From contig NC_031773.1 of NCBI RefSeq assembly GCF_001522545.3, positions 17,618,302-17,682,301 of the forward strand: 64,000 nucleotides of DNA, in the 5' to 3' direction. The notes beneath the pieces were generated by a model. It worked only from the letters and a program-made list of their open reading frames with translations. It did no database searches and was not told the origin of the DNA. Position numbers and translations under genes: made by a program. Source of the DNA: Parus major. Its lineage: Eukaryota; Chordata; Aves; Passeriformes; Paridae. The first letter of the stretch is position 1. Every line of letters begins with the position of its first letter. Shown piece by piece: positions 49,216 through 62,661 of this stretch.

Positions 49216-52200
49216 TAAGGTGCACTCAAAATAGCGGAGGCAAGGGAGTGCATTCTTGGAATATATGGTACGTTCTTTGCAGGCTGTCCTGAAAACTCTC
49301 TCAGTGGGAAAGTTCAGCTTGTCTTCTGTGGTTATGGACGAGCTATTTTTAATTTTTAAGGGTAAAGGGTACACTGGGAAAAAATACACCAATAAGCATA
49401 AAAAAATATTCATTTACTGTAACACAGCAAGATTTATGTTAACATTGCTTAAATCATCTTAAGGATGCTAGTTCTACATACCCCCAGACATGTCAGAACA
49501 GGCCCCTGAGCAACATAAACTGATGTCATACCGTGGAATGACATAAGTAGGAATTTTTCAGTGTCAGAAAAATCAGTACTTGGGGTATACTACTGAAAAA
49601 ACATCTGAAGTTTCACAGGTGAGAAGCTGCTAAAATAGTCATAATTGAGACATAGCAGAACAGCGAAAACCAAACAAAAAATTCATGAAAAGAAAGCCTG
49701 AAAGATTTTGCAGTCAATATTTATAACAGTGGAGAGTATTTTTAGGATCTTAAAGTTTCACAAAATCACTGAGACTAAGGTTCTGCCAATATTATTTTTC
49801 TTTTTAACATAAATATATTTAACTTAAATATATATATTAAATATATAATAAATTCTCAAATTGTGATAATGTGTGATAATCTGTGATTCATTGAAAAGGA
49901 GTTTTAAGATACAACATTTTCTATCTAAATTTTCTTCTTGTTTTAAGTGATGGCAAGCTCTAGTAGAAATGCTACTTTTCCATGGAGCTGCATATCCTAC
50001 CTTACCCTATGAAATGCATTACCACTTATATATTGCATATGATTATAACACCACAGTTTTTCTCTCTGTTGAGTGAACAGTCATCAACTGATTTAATAGG
50101 AAGACAGCTGTGAATGAAAAGTAGCATATTGAAGAAGGAAGACATCAGTTGGACAGATCAAGATTTTGCCTGCAGAAATGATGAGTGTTTATTAATTCAA
50201 GACATAAGAAGATTTTACTGGTAGGATAGTAATCAACTTGCAACTGAAGAAAATAGATGAGTAAAAGTGGCACATTGAGAATCGTTTGGGACAAGTAAAG
50301 GGAGAAATCAGGGAATGCTAATGATTTGGCTACCCTTATAACTATGGGTTATCTGCCTTAATTCAGGTGCCTTTTCATTCAGTAGGTTTGATTTTTGAAG
50401 CTAATGTCCAATATTTGGTGATTTTTGGGAGTGCCAATGATTTTTTAAATTATTGTTATTATTTGAGTATCTTTATTAATAGGTCTTCAGTCTCACCATT
50501 TGCTGTTTATCCTTTCCAGAATAGGTAGTGGGTGTAGAATTCATTTAAGTCTTTAGATATAAATAAAGAGATATTTAGATAAAAGGATACAAGGATTGAG
50601 ATATCAGCTACCAACTAGCCCAAGAAAGTACATTGAGATATGAATTATCTATCTCAGCTTCAATATGAGAAAACATAGGTGTGGTCCCTAATTCAAAGGC
50701 AAAGTTAAAATCTATCTTATGCCTGATATCTTCCTGAATAATTTTATTTGCTCTGTCTCTGCTTGTATTTAATACAGAAGAAATTACCTCAAAATAGGTG
50801 TAATAATGTAAAAGTAAAGCATTTTAAGACAGAAATAAGCAGAAAGTATTTCTTCACAGTGCCAACATTTTGTGCTTTATCTCTTTCCCAGAAAAATGTC
50901 TTTGTGCTCAGGGATAGCAATATGGGATCAAGCAAGTGCTGCTTGCAGTTATGGGTGGTTGTACTTGCCTTTCAACATAATCTCGTTTTCTATCAAGATT
51001 TATTCAGTGTGTAAAAAATGGTAGTAAGTGTAGTAATAAGTCAAAAAGGATACTGCAATGACAGAGTACACCAAAGAACACCTAAAGGCCTTTACAGCAA
51101 TTTATAATTATCATGAAAAGAGGAAAAAAAAAAAAGTTAAAAGTTATATATAGGTGAAGGTGTTAATCAAAATGAACATAAAAGAGAATCATGTTCTGCA
51201 GCTTGAGGGCTGCTTGTAAGCCAGGATATGTAGACTTCTGTAGACCAAAGTAGTCATGTTTGTCATCCCACTCTGGAGAAGTATAGTGAAGCAGTGGGCA
51301 GTGGTTATCCCCTCAGGGAACCAAACAGCAGGAATCTCAGATTTCAGGAAGTTTTAGAGAATTGCTTCTATCACAGTAATTATCATTCCGTCACTTGTGT
51401 TATATTTTCAGGAAAAATATTCACAAAATATATTAGATTTATAGCTTTACATTATCTTTTGTAGATTTTAATAGGCATAATCAGTACTGAAATGCTCCTG
51501 TAACATGCAAACAATTATCTCACCACAACGTCCGTAGGATTCTGGTGCCTTTTAAAAGATCCTGAGTGTAGATGATCTTGTAATATGTGACAGCAAAGAC
51601 AAAATTCTCATAATTGCTTTGATCTGCTTCTGCCCTGCTCTTTTTGACTGATCTTTAAGCAGCCATATGTATTACTAGAGAGACTTTCTGTAATATACCA
51701 TTGATTGTTCATCTAACTTACTAAAAGGATATCAATAATTTACACAGCTAATTAATTATTTTCAATTTGTAAATTATTGGCTTCATACCTTCCTTCTTGA
51801 TTTCTGAGACCCCATGTCATTGTGGATTCACTGCTATCAGGATCTTTTTCTAATAGAGAATGCAGAATATTAGTAAAAGATTATTAATGTGATTTTTTCC
51901 TTCTGTTTTCTTAATTTTCTGGTTATTGGCAAAGTGCCTAAAATACCAATATGCTTTGAGCTCAGTTCTGTGTGTTAATGTTCTTCTTGTTATGTATGTA
52001 ATAAGATGTACATGGATTCACAATCTCCATGAAACATGACATATATCTGATTTTTGACTTCCAGAAAATATCAGATTGTTGGCTTTTTTATTTGGTGTCT
52101 GAGCTGTGTGAAAAAGGCTCAAGATTTGTTCATTTGCTTGTTTGTTTGTTTGAAAATTCCACAGTTTTCTAATGTTAAAATCCTTCCAGGGTCAGTACTG

Positions 52201-54254
52201 TACCAATTTGTGAAAACTTTTATGTGTGCAGGGGATGTTTGAACCTAGAGAGAGAGCTATGACAGTCAGCAGAGTTTTCTGTCTGACTGCTTAACAGGCA
52301 TCCATTGTTATCTGTCTTATAATAACTAACCTGACATTATTTTCTGTGGCACTTTGTTATGAGGTTCCTGTGCTGAAGTTTCCTAGGTGACATCTTCAGA
52401 AAGAGCAGACAGTAGTGGTCTAACACTGCCCAGCATCGTGTCACCCACAGTGGCTAAAGTAAATATTGTCCTTGTAGGATTCTCCAGCTCCTCTGTTTAT
52501 GTTCCAGTGCACAATTGTCCTTGCTGTAAGTTAACCTGACAAACTCCTTTGCCTTTCACCCAGTCTCTCACCTCCTTCTCAGATGTACTGTTTAGAGACT
52601 TCCAGCACTTTGCTCATTTGCCCATATGAACCTTCATCACACAATGGAGCCAAAAGCTGATCTTCACCACTACCTCTCAGACTCATTTTTCATCAGCCAC
52701 TGACACTGGTTTCAGAAATCTAATAAATAACTATATTAACATCCATTTAGCTATAGATATATAGCCTTCATCATATTTCTTAACTCTCACCCCAAATTGC
52801 TATTTCTTAGAAACTCCTAAGTAAAAGTAATTTTTAATATAAATTCCTTTTCTCTGTTAGTTTGAGCATGAGGTTGAAAACAAGTTTGGATTTTTCTCTT
52901 GCATAGACAAATCCCTTCTGGAAGGTGGTTGGGCTAAAATGAAATGAAGGGTTAGGGCATACAAGGGTTAAGAAATACTCAGACTTTACAGAACTGGTGG
53001 ATGGCACTGCAGAGGGGGCTCTTTCAGACAACATTGCACAGCAGATGCAAAATGCAATCCTGTTTTAAAGACAGGGCAAAACTGACTGTTTGTGGTTTAT
53101 AAAGAAGCCATTGTATATGAGACTGTTAAACCCCAGAATTTCATCCAAAGGGGTTGTGGGACAGTTGCACTTAGCCCTGGGTCTACCTGTCACAGGTGCA
53201 GGTATTCCTTGCTGCTGATCTGACTGCTCCAGCAGCATCCCCTCTATCCAGCAGTCATTGGAAGTGTATGCTTTTTCCTAATTTTACCATGTATTCAAAC
53301 TCTTTAAATAAATTCCTTAAGACAATTTTTTCTTCTTCTCTGCCCAGTTCTTTCAAATAAGTGGCAGGTATATTGATGAGTGAAGAGGTAAGTTATGATA
53401 TACAGCACCTATTGATGCATTCATTAAGCAAACATGGATTATTTTTTCTCTTGGGTTTTGATGCACGAATAATTATTCAGATCAATTATTCTATCACAAA
53501 CTGAACTGTGTAATGTATTATGTGATAGCATATGACTATAGGATTAGAAGAGGCTGATCTATGATAATGTAAAGTTAAAGAATCTGTTACTGCATCCAGG
53601 AGAAGTACATAATTTATAGTTGCCTGGGGTAATTTTTAACACATGCATCATTTATTTGTTTGATTATCTGTTAGAAAAATATGTGTAGATTGCTAACTTT
53701 AGGCAGCTGCTTTCCTTTTAGCCTTTTTTATGTTTTTTTAACATTCATCAGCTGTTTTGTAGTATGTTATTGCTCGCAAGAGTGAAAATTTTCAGCTATG
53801 GCCCCAAGAAAAGTCCTTTTAGTTTTGGAATTAAAGGAAGAAAGCCTTCATTAAGTGCCAAGACAGAACTCCTGTGGTGTTTTGGGAGTGGGAGGATTAC
53901 ACACATTCACTGATCTGTGGTGCTATGGGAAGTTCATCACTTTGAGAGGAATAATAAGGAAAAAAATGATGATTAACATTGACTTTAGCCATTGTGCCTG
54001 GGTTATACAAAGTTAATGTCGAATTTCTCTTTTAACCCACTTACCCAACCTCCAGCTTCTCCTGCATACTGATACTTAAGGTCACAGATAGAAAATTTCA
54101 CTGCTTGCTAAAAACCAAAAATGTTTAAAAACCTTTAAAATATGATTGTGTTCTAATTTTATCTGTAATTTAATACAGCCATCTTCCCACCTCCCTCCTT
54201 TGAAGAATATTTACAGTTGGCAAGAATTTCTGTTAGAATACGTCTTTTTCCACA
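49216..54254. other. Non-coding AT-rich DNA, nothing recognised
   Basis: Unique sequence. Minor items are an AT-alternating patch at about 49805-49850, an A run at 51122-51135 and a (TTTG)n run at about 52134-52152. No exon, RNA or transposon is recognised. Confidence 0.5.
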
Positions 54255-54325
54255 TGGAGTAAGTGACCTTTCTAAGAACCACATAATAATTTGACAAATG
54301 GTAAAACCGACTTAGGCTCTGTATT
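54255..54325 (+). mobile_element. Weak MIR-like trace
   Basis: GTAAGTGACCTTTCTAAGAA followed by CCACATAATAATTTG resembles the MIR core (GTAAGTGACTTGCC..AAGGTCACACA). The match is short and diverged, so this is only a suggestion. Confidence 0.28.
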
Positions 54326-54621
54326 ACAAACCGGTTTTGGCACTGACTAATTCAGAATGCCTGATCTAATATTAGAACCTTTAATGTGTGGTAGTTGGCT
54401 GATAATGGTTAAAGTACTGTAGAAAAGAATATGGTTGTGAAGATGGAAGACATCTGAAACTTCATTGAAATCAGTAGGAAAAGTTATAATAAAGGAGTTG
54501 TACTAAAACTTTCAAAGTCTAGGTTAAGAAATGTGTTGCGGTCAAACATTTGTTGAAGACATTAGAATTGAGTGGAACTATTAATGGATAAGATCTGTAA
54601 AAAGTCAAATGCTTATCAGAC

Positions 54622-54770
54622 AGGTCCTGGAGGTATTTGAAAGCCATGCAGATATGGCACTTAGGGACACAGTTTAGCAGTGGACTTTTCATTAACCTGG
54701 GTTAATGGTAAACTTGACAGTCTTAAAGGCTTTTTCCAGCCTAAAAGACCTTAAGTTTCTATGATTCTTG
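54622..54770 (+). mobile_element. CR1 LINE 3' tail fragment, plus strand
   Basis: The blocks GGTCCTGGAGGTATTTGAAA, GGGACACAGTTTAGCAGTGG, GGGTTAATGGTAAACTTGAC and GTCTTAAAGGCTTTTTCCAG are followed by CCTAAAAGACC and TTTCTATGATTCTTG. Together they reproduce the terminal 150 bases of a CR1 subfamily, including the ATTCT-type end. Heavily 5'-truncated, without coding capacity. Confidence 0.87.
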
Positions 54771-57700
54771 CTCTCTTTTAGTGCATAAATAGCAAAGCCT
54801 CTCTGCTTTTGAAAGGAGAAGCATTAGGATTGCAACTCAGAAAAAAAGTTTGGTAGCACAAAATGTAAATATGACAGGGAATTTTTCCAAGTGAGGAAGA
54901 ACTTTCTGCTTCATGTCATTTGTCATTTATAATCATGGTGTTACCTGAGAAGATGACCTTTAGTATTTGTTGTATTTTGAGAACCGGACCCATTCAAGAC
55001 TTTTATTAATTCTTGGGAACTTCAGTGTTGAGCAATGTTAGTAGACTCTTGGCTTTTGTGCAGTCACTGTGTCCTGAAGACAAATAATAAAGATTCTTTT
55101 CTTTTCTATTATTGATTTTGACAGGGAAGCTACAGTTTCCTGGTTTCAACATGAAAGTTGAAGCTGAAGTACCTTTCCTAAGCTGGATATTAGTTTAACT
55201 GAAATGCATGTGCTTTTTTCAGAAGAGAATGAAACTTTACAAATAAATAAAACAAATAGAAAATATTTATAAGAAGAGCTACTGTGTTATTTTTTCTCTC
55301 TTTGGCTACAGAATGAGGAAATAAACCATAAACTATTCCTCTAAATAAAAAACATGAACATTTTGGCCTTACTCACCTGAGTAAAAAGAAAAGAAAAAAA
55401 GCCTTTGAGACATCATAAACTTTGTAATGGTTATATTCACTGAGTAACCAGTCTTTAGGCTGACTTGCTAAAAAATCATATGTGATTCTGTTTCCCCCTT
55501 TTCTCTTTCTTTTTGATCTAAAATATTTGATGGAAAAAGTTTATATGGTCTGTTAGAAATTATTTTTCTTGCACTTGGTCTTATACCTGGAAAGTATCAA
55601 GAAAGATGTATTTTTACATACTTACAGTATTCCCTGTTTTGTTTAATGCTTGGATAGAGGATCTAATGATGTTCATGACCCCTTTTGGATACAGTTTTCA
55701 AATGCTTTTTAACCATTTTCAGTTGACAAAACTTAAATGTCCCTTGATTGCGTGTTCTACTTTTTGTGAAAATATTACGTGTTTGCGGTTTGGGATTTAA
55801 AGTTTTGGCCAAATGGTAAAGGGAGTTTAATCTTTAATAATGACTGTTACTTTAATATTTTGTCAGGTTTTTGTGCTGAGTAAATGTGAAAAATAACAAA
55901 GGAAAAATAACTAAGCTGCCCAAATAACAAATTCCTTTCCTTTCCCACCTCTTTTTAATTGCTTTGTTGGAAAAATTGAATGAAAATGCCAGGTCTCATC
56001 TCTACTGAATCTGATTTTGTGTCTGGAATTTCTAGTTTTAACAGTGAACATGAATAAAGGTAGAGTGGGAAGGGTAGAGGGAGGCTTAGTCTAATAAAGT
56101 AAAAGAAAACATAAAACCGACTTTTATTTTTTCTTTTAGATTTTGTTAATATTCTAAGGCAAGACAAAATGAATAATATTAATTACTTTAAAAATTAATA
56201 TATTAAGACTGGCTGCACTGTGTTCATTTAGACAAATATGCTGTTTTTTCCACCCATGAATTGTTTGGTATAACAGGTATAAAACATGCAGTGTATAGCA
56301 TCTTCAGTGCTAATTATACTGGCTAGAGTTACATGTTGTTGAAATTTGGGATATTTAATGAATACTTTAGAGGAAAATTTTTTTTCCATTTATTTACATA
56401 ACTTAGGAATGCCTTCCTCAATGACTATCAGCAGCCATCAGGATGTGACACCACAGTCACTCGTAATCTTGCCTGTGGCTGAACCTCCCTGTCTGTAGTG
56501 GCACAATCCATTTGCCAGGCTGAACAACTGGGAGTATGTGCAGATCAGATCCCTGATGCATCTGGAAACTGGTGCTGCAAATAAACGAGAAAAAGTTTTT
56601 TCTAGTCACTTCAGTACCACAAAACTGAGTTGACAGATCCATCAAAGAGTTATGTGCAGTATAGATGAGGAGGAGCAAAAACATCTTTGCCTTTTGGTCA
56701 CCAGTTGTAGCTCACTGTTAGATCAGATAAACAGTGCTGTGAAAATCTTGCTCTGCTTAGACATTCAGCCCCCTTTGGAGTAATGTATTTCCCCACTGGA
56801 CAATGATGGTGAGACTAGCCCTCATGGACTAATGTAATCTTGTAAACGTGTGCGATTTAAACACAGTAAAATTTGGAAATATCCATCATCGTTCATGCAG
56901 AAGACCTGTGTCTCTGCATAGATCAGTACATTTAGCTGCCTCTGAGAATGCAAGACCCTAAACAAAGATCTGTCATTACTGCCTAGGAGAACCTATCTTT
57001 CTTAATCACACCCAAATGAATAGACACCTTCTGAGGAAAGACAATCAAGAATGATGCCTAGAAGCCTGGAGCATTCTTGGGTTTTGTTTTTCTTTTTTTG
57101 TTTTTTCCTTTCCACTACCATCAGGGGCTGTCTCTGATCTCACATGGAGAGAAGAGTAATGTGCAGTGAGAAGTTTACTGGATCCAGATGCTGAAACAGA
57201 AGACACCCAGATGTATCTGCATGTGGAAAATAGACTGATAATGGCTGAACAAAGCTATGAAATGAGTAGTCAGAAGAGAGGAGAAAATGGTCAGAAATGC
57301 AGAAGTCAGAAGGAATAGCAAAAAGCAAGAGACAGATACAGTGGGGAGGAGGAAAATTAAGTGAAATAAAATCAAAACCAAATAAGCTCTATATGTTAAT
57401 AAACACATAAATATACAAATAATTAATGTTGCAATATAAGTAAGGATGTACATATATGTATTTACCATATGAAATAAAGGGAGAACAAAGACAGAAAAAT
57501 ATTACAGATCCATGGTGTCTTTTAATCATATTCTTTTTGTGCGAAGATCAGTCTTAGAAGCTAATTTATCCAAGCAAAATATCCACTGTTTTTCACACAA
57601 CTGTGCTGCTCAATCTTAAAATCTCTCAAATCCACTGCTTTTTAGAATTTTCTCTGAATTGGAGATTACTTTTGACCTATATGAAAATTCATATTTATTG

Positions 57701-58614
57701 GCATCTGCTTTACTCTCATCTCATTCACATTAAAACCTAAAATTCTGAAGGTTATTTGCTTCCAAGCTATCTTCACAAATTGGCAATGGTTTGATGCACA
57801 TTTTCACTTCTCTGACAAATGGTTATGCTTGACATCATCAAGGAAAGACACAGAGCAGTTGCATTCTGAAACTTCTTGAGATGCTTGCTCTAGGCACAGA
57901 ATGTGTCCTGTCACTTGTGTACCACTGGTGGTATTTAAACATGTTGCATAGAATAATTCAAGTCATTTACATGCTGCATTCAGAAATTTGAGGCATCTGT
58001 TAAGGAACAGAAAGGTTAGCTTTATGTAGACTTAGTCAAAAAGTCCTCAGAACTCATTGCTTGAAGTGATTAGGAAAAAATATTAGATTGTTGCAAAAAG
58101 GCTTTTCCCCACTAGATTAAAAAAAAATAAAAGTAAAAAAAAAGTTTGGGCCTGATGCATGAAATCAGGTACAGAAAAGTGGCATTAGGCACTGGTGTGC
58201 CTGAACAGGCCACTCATGTGGAGTGAGGCAGTTTGTGCTGGTGACATGATTTCCACAACTGCACTTAGAAACCCTTCATGCTCACCTTGTCCTTAGAATG
58301 CCCACGAGACCCACCAGGGCCAGAGGGACAAATTTGAACCCTCTTGTTCACTGTCCCCCATAGGGAAGCCAGTTCTCACACTTTTGAGAATGTTTCATGT
58401 GCTGAACCAAAGTTCAGTGAAAAACTTAAAATGTCACCTTTCATACACTTCAGGTGGGTTTAAAATTATATTGCTGTAAAACATAGTGCAAGGTTTACTA
58501 ATAGTGCATGATTTACTAATATGCACTCAGGTTCATGAAGGAATTGCAAGGGCTGTACTTCAGAAGAGAACATGGTGTAAGAGTGCTTGGACATAGCAAT
58601 TTCACCTGGACAAT
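54771..58614. other. Non-coding AT-rich DNA, nothing recognised
   Basis: No gene or repeat is recognised. T-rich stretch at about 57080-57110 and A-rich stretch at about 58120-58142. Open frames are under 100 codons. Confidence 0.5.
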
Positions 58615-58793
58615 GGCTTCAAAGTCCAAAACATCTTCCTAAAGCTAGGATTTTGTTTAGCTTCACTCCCAGCTCAGTAAAGTATTTCTTCAGTAGATGT
58701 GTATAAGAGACAGGCTTCAAAGTCCAAAACATCTTCCTAAAGCTAGGATTTTGTTTAGCTTCACTCCCAGCTCAGTAAAGTATTTCTTCAGTA
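58615..58793. repeat. Artefactual tandem duplication (2 x 81 bp) joined by Tn5 mosaic end
   Basis: 58615-58695 and 58713-58793 are identical over 81 bases with a period of 98. The joint between them is AGATGTGTATAAGAGACAG (58695-58713), sharing one base with each copy. This is base for base the 19-bp hyperactive Tn5 mosaic end carried by Nextera adapters. Its most likely origin is untrimmed adapter sequence or a chimaeric tagmentation read built into the assembly. The true genome probably has one copy of the 81 bp and no joint. Confidence 0.93.
58695..58713 (+). other. Tn5 mosaic end (Nextera adapter) embedded in assembly
   Basis: Exact 19 of 19 match to the Tn5 mosaic end in Nextera orientation. 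No IS50 or other bacterial sequence surrounds it, so it is adapter contamination, not a natural transposon. Confidence 0.95.
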
Positions 58794-61700
58794 TGCAGTA
58801 AGTGGATTGTGAGAAGCTATGCTGCATTCTAGAGGGCATCTCTTATTGGATTATAGCACTCTCTAACTTGTGGAATTACTTTTGAGAATTCCAGAAATTT
58901 TATTACAGATGTCTTATCTCTGTTCTGAATTTTGGACATTTTTGAAGTAGTTTTCTGTTTTGGGGCTTTATAGAAAGAGCTGTGTAATCTTTGCAAATTG
59001 GTTCAAAAGAGATCCACATTAATGTTTTCATTTCATGTGGATTCATATCCCCTAAGTTTAACTTTGAGTTCAAACAAACCAAAAATTCAAAGGACAGTTC
59101 CACCCATATCATAGAATTTTGTCTGGGATTTTTCCTCTTTGAGTCATAACCAGCATAATAATGAGTAACAACTGGTTTCCATCCAAACAATGAGTGACTG
59201 TTTTTGCTAAAAATTAGATCTTTATGTGGGAAAACCATAAATTTTGGTGGCAATCTTGCTCTCACAGGTTTAAATTTCAATCTTTGTCTGCACAATTCAC
59301 GTACTTACTTGTTTTTAGATGCAACCTGTTTTGCATATCTTTGTGAATGTATTTATTCATTTATTTTTACAGGAATAATGATCTATCCACATTTTTTCCC
59401 ATGATATTTTTCTGTATGGTATGATTTCATCATCAGCTTGAATACTGAACATGGCTTCTTTCACAGTCTACCACCAAAGGAAAAACTTACAAGTGCAACT
59501 GGGGAAAGAGAGACTCTATGACTGCTATAAATTTATTGCTGGTTACAAGTGTGTCATGATTCTTAGTGGTGCCATGTATAATTTAGAGGAAATGTAAACC
59601 TTTGCATAGACAGTGATCTGATATTCCAGTTAAATCTGCAGAAAGACTAGTTAATTGGATGGTTAATATGACCTCATTCTAAGATCTGTGTGTTAGTATT
59701 AATTTCCCAAAATTCTTTGGGGAAGAGTTAAAATTCAGGCATTCTTCTGCAAGGGTCTCATCCATACCCTGGGTCTTTGTTTATTTTGGTTTTGAAACCT
59801 TTTCAATAAATTTACCCCATATGTATATTTAAACTTTAAGGTTTCTCAAATGAATTTCCGAAGTAAATTGGGCTTTTTTTTCATTTTTTTTCCCTTTAAT
59901 TTTTATTTAGCTACCAGAAATCTAATTTTTGAGAATTAATTTTTTGTGCTGTTTGCTTTCTTTCTGTTTCTGACATTTTCATACTCTCCTGTATTTTGAT
60001 TTTAGTTAGTTCAGATTACTGATTTCTTTCAGATTCTAATCTTGTATTCTTCTTTAATAACCTTTTCTGCCTGTGTATATGTTTCATTCATATGCAAAAT
60101 AATTCATTTGTTTAGCAAGTTATTGTCTCTGGAAAAGGCAGATTTTAGTAAGTAATAGCTTAGTGAAAATGGACTTTTGTTTCATCTTAAATTGATAGGA
60201 AAATTTAAAATTGTGCAAACAGATTTTTGAATGGATATGATTCTACTTGATGAAAATAATGAGTACATATATATTGTGAAGTGCAAATATATCATTATAT
60301 ATAGTAATAGCTAAATAGAGAATGAAGCCTTGATTTCCTTCCAAAATGTCATGCTCTATGTACAGCCTTCAACTCTTCAAAGCAGCAATCTCTGGGTAGA
60401 CCTAGAGCACAGGAGGCCAACTCTCTTGCCAGAGTAGGCCTCCTAAACTCCAGTGAAGGCTTCTGAAGACCAAGATGCTGATACTTTTTTTCCTCATGAT
60501 TGGATGTGCCATATATGGAAACACTGGGCTTTGACACACTGCCCATACGTGTGAATATATTTATATGAAGGCAATGCATCTTTCCATTTGCACAGCTTCT
60601 GGAAAAAAGAGTAGCCAGAGGTGGCATGTTGCTACTTGAACAGCATTTTAAGATTTTCCTGACCATTTTCTTTCTCAAAAGAACTTTAATCACTGAAAAT
60701 GAAGTGTCTCTCGAAAGATTAAATATTCTGGGAATAGCTGCTTGCTTTTTGATACCATCTTTCTTCAGCCTGTTGGTCCTTTGGGACCACTGGAACTGCT
60801 TAATGACATTTGAGAGTTACACTTGCAATTTGGTTGTGTGCTGGAATGGAGATCATAGTTTCCCAGGGAAAATGGCATTAGGAAGCAGCTTGCCAGAGCC
60901 AGAGCATTAAATCTGCTGTTGTTCCTGGTTGGTATCTGGTGAGCCTTTGGGAAGGAGGGGAGAAGGATGGAAGAACTATAGCTGAAATGAATTGTCATGC
61001 TCAGGGACAACTTGTGTGCTCCTGCCTTTCTACATCTGTGTAGTGTACAGAAGAGTGTGATATCTGTGCTGGTTTTAATTTACTTAGTAATAATAAATTT
61101 ATTTTATTTTAATTTTTATTATTTAGTAATAATAAAAGCCACAAACTTCAGCAGCAGAAAAACACATGGATACTTTCTTTTGGCTCTTGGTGGTTCCATA
61201 TAGACCTTTCTGAAATGAATGTCTCATTTTCATTCCTACTGCTGTCTGTACTAACCAGCTTAAAGTAGTACAGCTATGACTCTTGATATTGTAAAATGTT
61301 AGTTTGCAGTGTAGTCAAGCCCTAAGCCTTTGAAGGGGCAAAAAAATGACATAATTAAATTTTCATGAAGAGCCATTTTAATAACAAGCAGGATTGCATG
61401 AGCATTTAGTTTTGTTTTCTTTTGTTTGTCTCTTTCTTATTTTATTTTAATCTTCCAGAATATATACAAATCTCAAAGAATTATTTCTTGTTTTCTAGAA
61501 AGTATTTTCTCTACTTCCCTTACTCCCTTCCCACTTTTTGCTACTTAATTTTAATCACTGGAACTAAATGCCAAGACGAAATATTTTTATTGGATTCATT
61601 TAATAAATGAACAGATTTCTCACTACTACTGTGCATAGAAGTTCAATGTAGATTATGTGTAAAAAAAGCTATTGAAAATATTGCATAAGAGATTAAAACA

Positions 61701-62452
61701 CTCTTTTGGTTTCTGTTCTGAATAGATTCCTGTAAGATTTGAATAACCCTTAAAATGTTTTGGATTGGAGGTTCTGGGGGAACAAATAATTTAACATATT
61801 GTTTCACCATCAATAAAAACCTGGATTAAATTCATATAAGTCAAAATAAAGCAATTTGCATTAATCTTAATACTCAAGAAGTGTCTATTTCTCAGCAGGA
61901 AACAAGTGTTGATGTCACAATTCAGTACTGTGATACACTCTTCCAGTCTTTGCTGATTATTTTATAAATCGTTCACTGCTCCTTAAATATACAAAGAAAA
62001 AGTCATATTGAAAATTAATACAATACATTTTTGTTCTTTTCCTGTCCTATTCCTTAGCAGTTTTGGAGAGTTAGAAATAAATAGGTTATTCTTTAGAATG
62101 AGTCACAGTTCATTTAAGAGTTTTAATGGTTAAGTGTGTTAACACAATTATGTCTAATCTATAAAGCATGAAATGTATTCAAAAAAGGACATACATGTTT
62201 CATAAGAGTCTCTAAAAGTGAAGTATTATAGACAAATAAATAGAGGAAAATTTAGATCAAAAATTAAATTTAAAATCAAAACATTCCAACTGGGAATTTT
62301 ATTCACTTTAAAGGCTTCAGTAAAAGGTATTTATTAATTTTTTTACTCTCTTCTGAATTATTTCCTCTACAATTATCAGACAAGCTTATTTTTTTCTGGC
62401 ACCTTTTATGCTTTTTCTACCTTTTTTGTTTTTTCATCACTTCCTTATGTAG
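58794..62452. other. Non-coding AT-rich DNA, nothing recognised
   Basis: Includes a 130-codon minus-strand frame (58903-59295) and a 114-codon one (60349-60693), neither with a recognisable domain and both within chance expectation for this much AT-rich sequence. A T-rich patch lies at 59873-59925. Confidence 0.5.
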
Positions 62453-62661
62453 AATGCACAGAGAAGCCATATAAAATTGTTCAATAATTTCAACTCTATC
62501 ATTTCATTTGCTTGGAAGTTTACCAGACTTCAACTGTTTGAACTAAAATGTTGCCTCCCACGTAATTACACTGGTGATGGAAGGGGAGAGAAGTTTCAAT
62601 CAAATGTGATTTATCTGGGGCTTTTTGAAGATGGGAAAACAGCATCTAATTGCCAATGTCA
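62453..62661 (+). other. Weak candidate exon with open frame
   Basis: A pyrimidine-rich tract (62402-62450) and AG at 62451-62452 precede a 209-base segment that stays open in one frame. The segment ends at a strong donor word, GTAAGT, at 62662-62667. The frame starts Asn-Ala-Gln at the acceptor and runs 69 codons. The translation has an N-glycosylation-like Asn-Tyr-Thr and two near-terminal Cys, but no domain I recognise. A 69-codon open stretch can occur by chance here, and a long non-coding RNA exon would look the same. Confidence 0.15.

Noticed and set aside
58695..58713. A natural Tn5/IS50 insertion or horizontal transfer from bacteria
   Set aside because: Only the 19-bp adapter mosaic end is present, with no IS50 body or 9-bp target duplication. 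The flanking 81-bp identical copies point to a read or assembly artefact.
58615..58793. A genuine minisatellite with 98-bp period
   Set aside because: The spacer is exactly the Nextera mosaic end, so the second copy is not trusted.
58903..59295. 130-codon minus-strand open frame
   Set aside because: No domain, signal or family resemblance. One or two frames this long are expected by chance in 64 kb of AT-rich DNA.
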